From assembly GCA_947457925.1 (NCBI GenBank), contig CANGYA010000021.1, positions 1-32,723 of the forward strand: a stretch of DNA of 32,723 bases, in the 5' to 3' direction. This DNA comes from Cytophagales bacterium. GTDB lineage: Bacteria; Bacteroidota; Bacteroidia; Cytophagales; Thermoflexibacteraceae. The position numbers and the translations under genes were made by a program. This document shows positions 15,458 through 24,129 of the stretch, in pieces. How positions within the stretch are numbered: position 1 is the first letter of the stretch; every line of letters begins with the position of its first letter. The notes under the pieces are model-generated. The model was not told where the DNA came from and did not search any database. It saw nothing but the letters and a program-made list of their open reading frames with translations.

Positions 15458-16168
15458 ATGAAAGTACAAACGTTTTTTTCATTATTAGCATTGACAAGTA
15501 TGCTGGCTTGTTCAGATAACATCAAGAACAATACCCTACCGCAAACCACTTTCCTTTATAACTTTGAGAGTGATATGGAGGGCTGGAAAGTTGCATATTC
15601 AGACTATCCTGTGGACTCTACACAGCACAGCATCTATGAATTGGACAAAAAACATACGTCTTTACCTACAAATCTAACACCGAATACCAAAGGTATTATG
15701 GTAACGGGACATAATCGTAGTGATGATTTATTTATGTACTTGAAACGCCAATTAATAGGCTTAAAGCCCAATCAAACCTATCAGTTTAGTTTTAAAGTAA
15801 CATTAGCTTCGCAGTATCCACTCAATTCGGTAGGTATTGGGGGCAGCCCGGGTGCGTCTGTGTATCTCAAAGGAGGGGCTAACCAAGAAGAACCTACCAA
15901 TAAAGTAGCTACCGATAATTTCCTAAGAAATACATGGGATATTGGCTCTCAGTCAAATGCTGGCAGCAATACTGTACTATTGGGAACTATTGGAATTGAC
16001 GGAGATGAAGTGGTATATAAACGTATTCAGCGTAGTAATACCGCAAAATTTACGGCAAAAACAGATGCAAATGGCAAAATTTGGGTATGTGTCGGTACAG
16101 ATTCAGGTTATGAAGGTAAAACTACACTGTATTATGACAGTATAGAAATTATAGCCCAAGAAATATAG
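15458..16168 (+). CDS. Secreted lipoprotein, possible carbohydrate-binding-like fold
   Basis: 236 aa. Lipoprotein signal MKVQTFFSLLALTSMLAC with acylated Cys18 in SMLAC. The mature part starts with a beta-rich module FLYNFESDMEGWKVAYSDYP, then LIGLKPNQTYQFSFKVTLAS, SVGIGGSPGASVYLKGG, and a C-terminal strand TTLYYDSIEII. A 'fragment damaged by a GW motif, then L-P-T-Y-F-F-V' order like this is typical of jelly-roll carbohydrate-binding-like domains, but no specific family is certain. The ATG at 15458 was preferred to a TTG one codon upstream. It is a single gene, with one miniature element before it and another starting 4 nt after its stop. Confidence 0.65.
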   Translation: MKVQTFFSLLALTSMLACSDNIKNNTLPQTTFLYNFESDMEGWKVAYSDYPVDSTQHSIYELDKKHTSLPTNLTPNTKGIMVTGHNRSDDLFMYLKRQLIGLKPNQTYQFSFKVTLASQYPLNSVGIGGSPGASVYLKGGANQEEPTNKVATDNFLRNTWDIGSQSNAGSNTVLLGTIGIDGDEVVYKRIQRSNTAKFTAKTDANGKIWVCVGTDSGYEGKTTLYYDSIEIIAQEI

Positions 16169-16171
16169 TAA

Positions 16172-16288
16172 AGTTTATGAATAATATTTTGATAGGATAA
16201 GTTTTACTTTACAAAACATTGATTACCAATGATTTGTAAATTTTAATACATTCCTACTAATGGCTGTTATACAAATTATTCATAAACT
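16172..16288. mobile_element. MITE family 2, copy 2 (117 bp)
   Basis: AGTTTATGAATAAT (16172-16185) and ATTATTCATAAACT (16275-16288) are perfect 14-bp inverted ends matching the family at 5194 and 28788. The interior is AT-rich and lacks the GC-rich hairpin of the other copies. It begins right behind the lipoprotein stop codon. Confidence 0.65.
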
Positions 16289-16346
16289 CCATTCTTAGAT
16301 TAGTTTTTAGCTACACACTTACAAGTTGCTTAATGATGGTGATATA

Positions 16347-16407
16347 GTTGTTTTCAAAGGTGATTACAATATTGATTGTTAATGTTGTAGTTGCCTTTGA
16401 AAACAAC
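16347..16407. repeat. Inverted repeat with long loop
   Basis: Perfect 14-bp arms GTTGTTTTCAAAGG / CCTTTGAAAACAAC (16347-16360, 16394-16407) with a 33-nt loop, between the MITE and the end of the type IIG gene. No T-run follows. It may terminate the type IIG transcript or be another dispersed repeat. Confidence 0.5.
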
Positions 16408-16456
16408 TTTATTCATACCGTTTGTAGTTACAAAAGATATGACAATAAATTAAGGT

Positions 16457-19400
16457 TTATTTCGCTGTAGCTTGCAAATATTGATACCAATGATTAGTTG
16501 CCAAATCCACAGTTGTCCCACCAAAATACAAGCAAAAAACAAGTTGATTGAGTTGCTCTTGCAGTGCTTGTTGCTTTTTATCGTCTATAACTATTTGATT
16601 TTTAAGCTCTTGTAAAGTAGTTGCACGTAAATTATTTTCTACAACAGTCTTTACAAGTGCTACATTTTGTAAAATAGGGCAGGCTGTTTGTTGTGTGCCA
16701 TGCCACAAAACTACCTGTGGTTTTTCGCCTGTTAGCACCGTAACTTTATCAAATTTCTGAACTAATACGCCCCGAAAATCTACAAAGTCTTTGAGTGAGG
16801 TTTGTTCTATTATGATTAATTTTTTCGACAAGCTAATAACTTCTTGCTTTAAAATTGTATTTTTTTCATTGAACAGAGGTACACGAATAAACTCTTTAAT
16901 AAAATTAATTTGTACTAATAAGTCTTTTTCCCCTTCTAACTTCAAAAGTTGTGCTATAATAATCCGATTTGTCGACGAGTTAAGTATAGCCCACAAATAC
17001 AATAATTCATCAGCATTTTCGCTGCCAATGCCACCCAAACGGTTATTAGCCCAAATAATTGGTTTTTGTGTAAAGTGAAACTGCTTAGGATTGCGAGTCG
17101 ACCAAACAATTTTATAGGTACTGTCTAACAAATGATAGCCCTGATTAGCTTGGCGTAATTTGATAGCCAAAGGACTTGTTCCACCTCTTTGGTTGGGTAC
17201 ATACCGTCCACTTTGTACTAAATCTATTTTTTTCTCATCTATTTTTGCAATTTCATAATATAATTCATTAGAAGAAAAGGTAGGCTGTGCCTCTTTTTCC
17301 ATAACCATATAGCCTCCATCAAAATAAAAACTGCTTTGAAACTGTTTTTGAGCTACCTGATGGTCATAATAACAAAGCATTTCTTGGCTATTATTGATAT
17401 ATTGTTGATAAAAAGCTAATCCAGAAGAACTTAGTTTTAAAAAATTCCAATTTTTTACATACAACAACAGTTCTTCTTGTGGTATCATAATTTTTTTAAC
17501 AGACTTATTACCTGCTTTAATATCATTGATACAATTTTCTATACTTTCATTCGTGTTTTCATGATAAAAAATAGCTACTTGGTGCGAATGATTTGGCGGT
17601 AAAATCTCTTTGCGTAGCACAATAATCAAGTTAGACGTAGCAACCGTATGATTTTGTTTCAAACCTCTATCTGTAAATAATTGGCTATTGATGATAACTA
17701 TTTTCTCTATAGTAGTGTATTTCGCCAAATGATAACGAATTACATCTAAATCTCCTGCTGTTAATAAAGTTTGTGGAATAATATAACATAATTTTCCTTT
17801 ATCTTTCAATAGTCCTAATCCTAATGCAATAAAAAAAGCATAGAGATTAGGATTAGGTCGGTAGCCTTTTGGCGAATGAGGAATACTGTGCAGATTGACA
17901 CCATAAACGTCATTGAGTTTTACTTTTTGTTGTTTCAAAAACTCAAAAAATAAAGTCCCACGACCCGAAGCCTGATTATACGAAATATATGGAGGATTAC
18001 CGACCACATAATCAAACCTGTATCTTTCTATATATGCTTGATTTTCAAGGCTTTGTTTGAGTTCTTTCAAATTGTCTTCATCTCTAATAAAACTTTTGTA
18101 GTGGAGATTGATACTACCAAAATCTAAGGCAAGCTGTCCTTTGGTTTTCACTACTTGTTTTTGTGTGTCGTACAAGGTATTACGCACAGCCGTATCCAAA
18201 AATTCGGCTACGCTATCTTTGGTTTTAAAAACTTTTATCTTTTTTTCTACTACATTGTTGTACTTTTCTGTAATAATAAAAGGTAATAACCGCATGATTA
18301 TCCCCATTTCTGCCAAATACAAAGGAAATTCGGCAACATCTAAACCGAATACATTTTCACAAACCAAATTTTCTATGTATTTACTTAGGGCTGCCCCTTT
18401 TAGATTTTGTAACTGTGTAGTCTTATCAATATTATTTTCTATACTTTCTACAATATTTCTTACAGCACTGTATAAAAAAGTACCACTCCCACAAGAAGGG
18501 TCTATCACAGAAATTTTATCTTGTAGGCTATTTTTGAGTAACTCTTTGTCTGTATAACCTATTTCTTCTAACATAAAATCTGTAACGGCAGGCGGTGTGA
18601 AATACTGTCCAAGATTTTCGTTGTAGAGTTGTTTTAGATAGTTTTCATAAATAAATCCAAATATTTCATTGCGTATATTAGCAAAAGAATATCTTTTTAT
18701 AAATACAAAAATATCTAACCAAGCCGTTACATCTGCTAATTCTTCGTGAGGCTGCATTAAAATAGTAGCTACCGTTTCATTGATGATACTTTGTTCATCT
18801 CTGAAAGGTTTATAAATATTTTTAGATACAATTTCGCTAATAGCTTTTGTAACTACTAATACGGCACTAAAAGAATATGTATTCAATCCTTTGGCTATGC
18901 GGTTAATGCGTTGTTGGTAATCTGCCGAAAAATCTCCGAAGTGGTTGTCTGCCAGTGTTTTATACAAAATAAATTGGATAAGATAGGCATACGTAATCTC
19001 GATAGAGTTTTTGTCGGCAACTTCCTCCGAAGTTTCTTTGGCGGTAGGCACAGCCAAAGGCAACAAATAGCCTTTGAGTTTGAGTTTGTTCCTAAAACTG
19101 TTGATAAGTGTGGTAATATCTGTAAAAAAGTTTTGTCTATACACCTCTACATTTAAGTCTTCGGCAGGTTGTTCTAATTGAAAAAACTGCAAATAATAGT
19201 TGAGAGGCTGCGTATATTCTTTCCAAAACTCTAAAAACAAGGCTGTTTCGTCTAATAATTGGGGCAAAGTAAAACTACGCACTACTTTTTTACCCACATA
19301 AAACCGCCATTCGTAGCCGTCTGTCAAAACACCTGTTTTCTTGTCCCATACCAGTTGGTACTGAAAAAGCTGCTTTTCGCCTGCCTCTATATTGCCCAGC

Positions 19401-19660
19401 CTTTCTATTTCCATAGGCACAACGATTTGATTATCAACAAAAATAATCACATCTGCTCGTTTCGACTTCTTGGCTTTTTCTTCTATAAATTCTTGTTGGC
19501 GTTGCTCGTCTGGCGTGTTAAGGTTGCCTTCTTTCAAGGCAAAAATACTGTTACATTGCAATACTTTTTTTACAAACAACTGCACACCACTCCCAATTTC
19601 TTGTTGGCGATAGGCGGTTTGTTCTTTTTCCCACAAATTGGTAAGGTCTTGTTTTTGCAT
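16457..19660 (-). CDS. Type IIG restriction-modification enzyme (fused nuclease, N6-adenine methylase and specificity domain)
   Basis: 1067 aa. The N-terminal nuclease module has the PD-(D/E)xK-like pattern RAD(70)VIIFVDNQIVVPME(84)IE(86). A helical linker follows, then the N6-adenine methylase: GQYFTPPAVTDFMLEE, motif I DPSCGSGTFLYSA (about 385-397), NVFGLDVAEFPLYLAEM, and motif IV NPPY at about residue 555. The C-terminal third (about 700-1067) resembles the TaqI/Eco57I-type target recognition region, with VQSGRYVPNQRGG and KPIIWANNRLGG. One protein would both cut and methylate DNA, with SAM as cofactor; the target sequence cannot be read. The start lies 17 bp after the MFS stop, so they are probably cotranscribed. 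All key motifs look intact. Confidence 0.85.
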   Translation of the reverse strand: MQKQDLTNLWEKEQTAYRQQEIGSGVQLFVKKVLQCNSIFALKEGNLNTPDEQRQQEFIEEKAKKSKRADVIIFVDNQIVVPMEIERLGNIEAGEKQLFQYQLVWDKKTGVLTDGYEWRFYVGKKVVRSFTLPQLLDETALFLEFWKEYTQPLNYYLQFFQLEQPAEDLNVEVYRQNFFTDITTLINSFRNKLKLKGYLLPLAVPTAKETSEEVADKNSIEITYAYLIQFILYKTLADNHFGDFSADYQQRINRIAKGLNTYSFSAVLVVTKAISEIVSKNIYKPFRDEQSIINETVATILMQPHEELADVTAWLDIFVFIKRYSFANIRNEIFGFIYENYLKQLYNENLGQYFTPPAVTDFMLEEIGYTDKELLKNSLQDKISVIDPSCGSGTFLYSAVRNIVESIENNIDKTTQLQNLKGAALSKYIENLVCENVFGLDVAEFPLYLAEMGIIMRLLPFIITEKYNNVVEKKIKVFKTKDSVAEFLDTAVRNTLYDTQKQVVKTKGQLALDFGSINLHYKSFIRDEDNLKELKQSLENQAYIERYRFDYVVGNPPYISYNQASGRGTLFFEFLKQQKVKLNDVYGVNLHSIPHSPKGYRPNPNLYAFFIALGLGLLKDKGKLCYIIPQTLLTAGDLDVIRYHLAKYTTIEKIVIINSQLFTDRGLKQNHTVATSNLIIVLRKEILPPNHSHQVAIFYHENTNESIENCINDIKAGNKSVKKIMIPQEELLLYVKNWNFLKLSSSGLAFYQQYINNSQEMLCYYDHQVAQKQFQSSFYFDGGYMVMEKEAQPTFSSNELYYEIAKIDEKKIDLVQSGRYVPNQRGGTSPLAIKLRQANQGYHLLDSTYKIVWSTRNPKQFHFTQKPIIWANNRLGGIGSENADELLYLWAILNSSTNRIIIAQLLKLEGEKDLLVQINFIKEFIRVPLFNEKNTILKQEVISLSKKLIIIEQTSLKDFVDFRGVLVQKFDKVTVLTGEKPQVVLWHGTQQTACPILQNVALVKTVVENNLRATTLQELKNQIVIDDKKQQALQEQLNQLVFCLYFGGTTVDLATNHWYQYLQATAK

Positions 19661-19677
19661 ACAACAAAAATATCAAT

Positions 19678-20928
19678 TTACTCTATTTTATTCAAATCTA
19701 ATTGTAACAGTTTTTTAGCTGCAAAAGCCGTAACAATGACGACCAAAATTGTCATGCAACCACCGAAAACTACCGAAGGCACAGTTCCCATTGCCCTTGC
19801 TGCCACTCCCGACTCAAAAGCCCCAATTTCGTTGGAAGAACCTATAAAAATATTGTTCACTGCTGACACTCTGCCTTTCATGTTTTCGGGGGTGAGAGTT
19901 TGCACCAATGTACTCCTAATAATTACACTTACACTGTCGAATGCCCCTGTCAAAAAGAGGAAAAATATAGACAAAAAGAAGTTGGTAGATAAAGCAAAAC
20001 CAACTGTAGCCACACCAAAACCTGCGACACACCACAACAGCATTTTCCCTGCATTGCGTCCTATGGGTTTATAAGCCAAAATAGTTGCTAAACTTACTGC
20101 ACCTACTGCGGGGGCTGCACGCAAAATTCCCAAACCTTCTGCCCCTACCTGCAAAATATCTTTGGCAAAAACAGGTAACAAAGCCACCGCACCGCCAAAC
20201 AACACTGCAAACAAATCTAAGGACAAAGCACTTAAAATTAACTGGTTGCGAAACACAAAACGCAAACCTTCTTTGATACGGCTACTCACAGGTTCGGCTT
20301 TGTTATGTGGAGGTAATGGTTTGGCAGCTATCATCAGCACACAACAAAATGCCACAACCACCAAACTACTTTGTACGATATACGTTTTTTCTAAACCAAC
20401 TTCTGCATACAAAAAACCAGCTATGGCGGGTCCCAACACAGATGCCGACTGCCAAACATTGCTACTCCATGTTACGGCATTTTTATAGATACTTTTTTCT
20501 ACAATTTGTCCTAAAAAACCAAAGACTGCGGGACCTACAAAACCCCTTGCAATACCTGTGAAAAACACCGTAATAAATACGCCCCACAACACAATATCTT
20601 TGGGCAGAGTCTGCATATTGGCAGCAAAAAACCACAAGGATACGCCACAAGCCAATAAAATGCTATAACAAGTTAAAATTATGGCTTTCCGATTCACAAT
20701 ATCTGCCAAATGCCCTGCGTATAAAGCTACACCAATGGCAGGAATAGCCTCAGCCAAACCAATTAAACCCAAATTGAGAGCATCTTGAGTAAGGTCATAC
20801 ACTTGCCACCCTACAATAACGGCTTCTATCTGAATAGCTAAAGTGATGATAAGGCGAAAAACTAAATAAAAACGAAACTCTGTATTGCGAAGGGCAACGT
20901 AAGGGTCATGCGGAGTAGTGCTTGTCAT
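19678..20928 (-). CDS. MFS exporter (EntS-like / MFS_3 type)
   Basis: 416 aa with about 10-12 predicted membrane helices. MFS signs include the loop GHLADIVNRKAIIL (helix 2-3, in place of GxLaDRxGRR) and the mid-protein repeat YKPIGRNAGKMLL. The N-terminal YVALRNTEFRFYLVFRLI and the stretch ALYAGHLADIVNRKA are typical of the EntS-like exporter subfamily, which often exports siderophores or small molecules. The substrate is unknown. It is the first gene of a minus-strand pair with the type IIG enzyme. Confidence 0.85.
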   Translation of the reverse strand: MTSTTPHDPYVALRNTEFRFYLVFRLIITLAIQIEAVIVGWQVYDLTQDALNLGLIGLAEAIPAIGVALYAGHLADIVNRKAIILTCYSILLACGVSLWFFAANMQTLPKDIVLWGVFITVFFTGIARGFVGPAVFGFLGQIVEKSIYKNAVTWSSNVWQSASVLGPAIAGFLYAEVGLEKTYIVQSSLVVVAFCCVLMIAAKPLPPHNKAEPVSSRIKEGLRFVFRNQLILSALSLDLFAVLFGGAVALLPVFAKDILQVGAEGLGILRAAPAVGAVSLATILAYKPIGRNAGKMLLWCVAGFGVATVGFALSTNFFLSIFFLFLTGAFDSVSVIIRSTLVQTLTPENMKGRVSAVNNIFIGSSNEIGAFESGVAARAMGTVPSVVFGGCMTILVVIVTAFAAKKLLQLDLNKIE

Positions 20929-20985
20929 AAGTCAAGACTGTTTGAGATTAAATGATTGTTTGCAAATTACGTGATACTAACGAAT

Positions 20986-21018
20986 AAACCCTAAAGATTT
21001 TAAAAATCCTTAGGGTTT
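20986..21018. terminator. Palindrome between the MFS and anti-sigma genes
   Basis: 16-bp arms AAACCCTAAAGATTTT-like (20986-21001 and 21003-21018) with one mismatch and a single-base centre. It lies just downstream of the anti-sigma/barrel gene on the minus strand and upstream of the MFS gene, so it can end the former transcript. It is similar in design to the palindromes at 14057 and 26993. Confidence 0.6.
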
Positions 21019-21044
21019 AGGGTGTTTAATTAAGTTGTAAAATA

Positions 21045-22436
21045 CTAGAATTTATATCTCAAACTGCTTCCCACATTGAACCAAGACGGCTGTGCTTGTA
21101 GTAAAGGAGTGTCATAAACCGAAGATAAAGATTGTCTGTAGCTGCTTTCTACAAATATTTGCACACGAGGCATTAGCTGATAACCTACTTGGAAACCTGT
21201 TATACCCGCAAAAGTAAGACTTTTGTGAGTACCAAAACTGACTGTATGCCCTTCATCTGACCTTGAATTAGTTACAGTATTGTTCAATAACATATCCGTT
21301 TGTACGCCAGCATGAACTCCTACGGTAAATTTGCCCAAATCTTTTTGGTAAAAAGCACTAATAGGTACACCTATTTGTTGGATAGTATTGCTAATCACTA
21401 TTTGACGTTTTGAGTTGGCAACAGACACAACCACAGCAAATATTTCTTTATTGAACTGAAATTGATTTTCTGTATAAAGCACACCGCCTTTTAAACCAAA
21501 ACCCTTCCATAATATTCTGCTAGCCTCTATACCTACACTAAAAGTTGTTCCTTTGAGTGGTGTAAGGTCATTAGCAAATGTATTTTGGTCGTAATTGAAA
21601 CCTTTATTGATAGGATTACTCAAATACGCATTCGGTACTGCACCATCTTGTACATTAGAGAAGTTGGGCGAATAAGTCCCATAAAATCCTTGTACTGCTA
21701 CCCAATTTTTTGGAGTGCTTGGGTTGCTGGCAACTTGTGGCGTTGTGCTGCTTGTTGCCACCTGAATAGGTGCTAAAATAGCTTCTCCTTTCAACTCTTT
21801 AAAAGGTAATGGTTGGAAAGGCAAAGGCACTAAAGTATTGAACGGCGTAGCCAAAGGCACTGTACTTATTTTTTCTTCTGTATTTACAGGGGCAACAATC
21901 AGATTGTTAGCTGTAGTTTTATGAGTAGTAGCAATAGCCCTATTTTTACTATTAGCTACAAAATTATTTTTATTACTTGGCGTTGTAGTGGCGTACTTTT
22001 TAGTTGAACCACTTTGTACTTTACTACTTTTATTGGTAGTAGTTGTACTTTCAATTTTTTGAGCATTGGTTTCAACAGTAGCTTGAACTACTTGCGAAGT
22101 AGTTGAGGCATTTGTAGCCTTTCCATTTGGTTCAACTACTGTTGAAACAATATGATTATTATTGGTGTTTTCAGCAATAGGCGTTGCCGTTGAAACATTG
22201 TTAGCTACTGACGCAGAAGAAGCCGAGTACGTAGGAGCAACAGGATTCCAAAGCAACAAGTAAGCAAAGAAAGATAATAACACCATCGCAGCCAAACCAC
22301 TTAACCACCACACAGCTAACCTGTAGCGTGGGGTTTCGTTTTGATTGAGGTCTTGCTCAATGTGTTCCCATACTTTATTAGAGGGAGTCAGTTCCGCCCC
22401 GTCAAAACTTTGGCGGAAGAACTCCTCAAACTCCAT
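21045..22436 (-). CDS. Candidate dual-membrane-spanning anti-sigma factor (anti-sigma N-terminus + outer-membrane barrel)
   Basis: 463 aa from the ATG at 22436 (an ATG at 22457 is also possible). Residues 1-40 are a short cytoplasmic segment (MEFEEFFRQSFDGAEL, NKVWEHIEQDL) like Bacteroidota anti-sigma N-termini. Residues 41-63 are one membrane helix (LAVWWLSGLAAMVLLSFFAY). Residues 64-243 are a Ser/Thr/Asn/Ala-rich low-complexity linker. Residues 244-463 are a beta-barrel of the PorT type (SVGIEASRILWKGFGLKGGV, FTVGVHAGVQTDML, IFVESSYRQS) ending in Phe (LRYKF). This order would place one end in the inner and the other in the outer membrane, as described for the Dma anti-sigma factors of Bacteroides. 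The start overlaps the sigma gene end by 11 nt, so translation is probably coupled. Confidence 0.72.
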   Translation of the reverse strand: MEFEEFFRQSFDGAELTPSNKVWEHIEQDLNQNETPRYRLAVWWLSGLAAMVLLSFFAYLLLWNPVAPTYSASSASVANNVSTATPIAENTNNNHIVSTVVEPNGKATNASTTSQVVQATVETNAQKIESTTTTNKSSKVQSGSTKKYATTTPSNKNNFVANSKNRAIATTHKTTANNLIVAPVNTEEKISTVPLATPFNTLVPLPFQPLPFKELKGEAILAPIQVATSSTTPQVASNPSTPKNWVAVQGFYGTYSPNFSNVQDGAVPNAYLSNPINKGFNYDQNTFANDLTPLKGTTFSVGIEASRILWKGFGLKGGVLYTENQFQFNKEIFAVVVSVANSKRQIVISNTIQQIGVPISAFYQKDLGKFTVGVHAGVQTDMLLNNTVTNSRSDEGHTVSFGTHKSLTFAGITGFQVGYQLMPRVQIFVESSYRQSLSSVYDTPLLQAQPSWFNVGSSLRYKF

Positions 22437-23019
22437 ATTGTGTTTTTTCTCTTTCATATAACATGGCTTCTTCTTTGGCAATCATATCTTGTAAAACTGC
22501 TCTGGCTCTGGCATACTGCGACTTAGAGGTATTTTCTGAAATATCCATCATCTCTGCAATTTCGGAGTGTTGATAACCCTCTATTGCATACAAATTGAAT
22601 ACCATCTGATACCTCGGTGCTAATTGTTGGATAAAGCCCAACAGTTGTTTAAAATTCAAATGGCTCAGTGTAAACTCGGCTACAGGTTCGTGGTCTGCGT
22701 GCATATTATCTATGTCATTCATCACACCTGCTTGGTCTAACTTCCGCCTATTGAATTTAATGGCTGTATTTACCACAATTCTACGTATCCAAGCAACTAA
22801 AGAGGCATCTGCATTTAAACTTTCTATGTTTTGAAAGACTTTTACAAAAGACTCTTGTAAAATGTCTTCCGCATCAAAAGTTGTGCGTGAATATCTCAAG
22901 GCTACTACATACATTTGTCGGTAAAACTGCTCATACAACTGTCGTTGTGCTTTGCGGTTTCCTTTGGAACATTCCTCAATTAGCTGTATTTCGTTGTAAT
23001 GTTCGTTGTTTATAGGCAT
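22426..23019 (-). CDS. ECF RNA polymerase sigma factor
   Basis: 197 aa. Sigma region 2 (about 25-95) has RQLYEQFYRQMYVVALRY, DAEDILQESFVKVFQNI and WIRRIVVNTAIKFNRR. Sigma region 4 (about 130-185) has LAPRYQMVFNLYAIEGYQHS, EIAEMMDISENTSKSQYARA and RAVLQDMI, a helix-turn-helix. No region 1.1 or 3 is present, which fits the ECF class. The overlapping downstream gene is the probable anti-sigma factor, so envelope stress is the likely signal. An ECF-like promoter upstream (23041-23070) suggests that it regulates itself. Confidence 0.93.
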   Translation of the reverse strand: MPINNEHYNEIQLIEECSKGNRKAQRQLYEQFYRQMYVVALRYSRTTFDAEDILQESFVKVFQNIESLNADASLVAWIRRIVVNTAIKFNRRKLDQAGVMNDIDNMHADHEPVAEFTLSHLNFKQLLGFIQQLAPRYQMVFNLYAIEGYQHSEIAEMMDISENTSKSQYARARAVLQDMIAKEEAMLYEREKTQYGV

Positions 23020-23040
23020 ATAGTTTTAGCCTTCTAAGAT

Positions 23041-23070
23041 TAAGACCCTATGAAACTTAAAATCGTTGCA
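23041..23070 (-). promoter_or_regulatory. Possible ECF-type autoregulated promoter
   Basis: Minus-strand TGCAACGATTTT (23059-23070) and GGGTCTTA (23041-23048) lie upstream of the sigma gene (start 23019). From memory the spacing and the TGCAAC/GTCTTA pair resemble promoters found before other Bacteroidota ECF genes, so self-activation is plausible but not proven. Confidence 0.4.
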
Positions 23071-23393
23071 AGCACCTACAAAAATATTTTGTAGTCAAAG
23101 CCCAATGATTGGGGGACGAATAGCAGCTAATAAAAATTTCACCAAATTATGCAATTTTTACATAAAAAGGCGAAACGAATTGACAGATAGCAATTATGAG
23201 TTCATAAAAGGAAAATGCACAAAAAATAATTGTGCGGTGCGACTTTGTGAGTAATAATAGGTTGTCGCATGACGTATTATTTTGCAAAAGTAGCTTTTAA
23301 AAAACAAATCACAAAGGAAACCCTATAAGTTTTAGTACAATTATTTTGTAAATTACCTTAATTAATTCTCTACTACTTTTTAACAACAAGTTT
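23071..23393. other. Intergenic stretch, no gene seen
   Basis: It lies between the divergent sigma and primase-like genes. At 23232-23285 an imperfect inverted repeat joins GTGCGACTTTGTGAGTAATAAT to ATTATTTTGC with GTCGCATGACGTATTATT between, and may be a structured or repeat element. The adjoining AT-rich part (23286-23393) probably holds the promoter of the downstream gene, but no clear -7 box is seen. Confidence 0.35.
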
Positions 23394-24077
23394 ATGAACT
23401 ACCAAATCATTAAAAACGAACAACAACTCAAAGACTTTATTGCGTGGTTGCCAGATTTGCAAAAAAATGAAACATATTATGTAAGCCTTTTTGCTCGTAA
23501 TAAATATAGTAAAAATACTGCTCACTTGAAAGCCGATAAAGCCCAACTTAAAAGGTTTACGTCTAATAAAGAGGCATTGTTTGACAAAATAAAACAGTTG
23601 GAATGTGAGTTGGGGGCATACAAACTACAAGACTTGCCCATACCCCAAGAGGCATTGGCAGTGTATATTACACCGAACCCCAGAGATATGCTAAAAGCTA
23701 CCAAAAATTCTTTGGTCAAATTTGCCCAACTTATCACACAAGATTATACAGGCTACAATCCACACCAAGAAGTACTGAGTGAATTGCAACAGGCTTGTTC
23801 CCGAAAAATCTATTTTGATTTAGATTTTGACAATGTAACTATCCAAGAAATGTTGCCACAAATTACGCCTTTTATTAATACGGACTGTCTGCATTTTTTA
23901 CAAACAAGAGGTGGCTTTCACTTATTAATAGAGTTGGGCAAATTGGCAAAATCGCATGAAAAAACATGGTATCAAAAACTAACGACTTTGCAAGGCTGTG
24001 ATGTAAGAGGCGACAACTTAATTCCTGTAGTGGGCTGCACACAAGGCGAATTTGTACCGCATTTTGTAAAAATTTAG
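23394..24077 (+). CDS. Orphan protein with primase-polymerase (AEP)-like catalytic motifs
   Basis: 227 aa, no signal peptide or membrane helix. The N-terminal half has RNKYSKNTAHLKADKAQLKR, RFTSNKEALFDKIKQLE, and EALAVYITPNPRDMLKAT. The C-terminal half has KIYFDLDFD (D142 and D144), QTRGGFHLLIE (H176) and GDNLIPVVGCTQGEFVPHFV (D203/D207). An acidic DxD, a GG-x-H on a strand, and a later Asp in that order and spacing is the pattern of archaeo-eukaryotic-type primase catalytic cores. I infer, and do not claim, a nucleotidyltransferase role. It stands alone, with no helicase next to it, and an IS element follows 52 bp after its stop. Confidence 0.5.
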   Translation: MNYQIIKNEQQLKDFIAWLPDLQKNETYYVSLFARNKYSKNTAHLKADKAQLKRFTSNKEALFDKIKQLECELGAYKLQDLPIPQEALAVYITPNPRDMLKATKNSLVKFAQLITQDYTGYNPHQEVLSELQQACSRKIYFDLDFDNVTIQEMLPQITPFINTDCLHFLQTRGGFHLLIELGKLAKSHEKTWYQKLTTLQGCDVRGDNLIPVVGCTQGEFVPHFVKI

Positions 24078-24080
24078 GGC

Positions 24081-24129
24081 TAATTCGTGTAAGTTGCGTA
24101 GATATTGCCCCACCCCAACCCCTCCCCAC
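24081..24129. repeat. Left half of a palindromic repeat split by the IS
   Basis: Left arm TAATTCGTGTAAGTTGCGTA (24081-24100) faces right arm TCTACGCAACTCACGTTAATTA-like sequence at 25629-25650. Between them, if the IS and one target copy are removed, is a GC-rich palindrome (CCCCACCCC to GGGGCGGGG). The IS4-type element therefore landed in an older miniature repeat. Confidence 0.6.
24122..24129 (+). repeat. Target-site duplication, left copy
   Basis: CTCCCCAC, identical to 25543-25550, directly outside the left inverted repeat of the IS. Confidence 0.85.

Noticed and set aside
2540-19660. BREX phage-defence system, because a PglZ domain (2540-4099) and a large N6-adenine methylase (16457-19660) are both present.
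   Set aside because: The PglZ domain follows a receiver domain in the order of PorX, and the methylase has its own N-terminal nuclease motif. No brxA, brxB, brxC or brxL gene is present, and the two genes are 12 kb apart.
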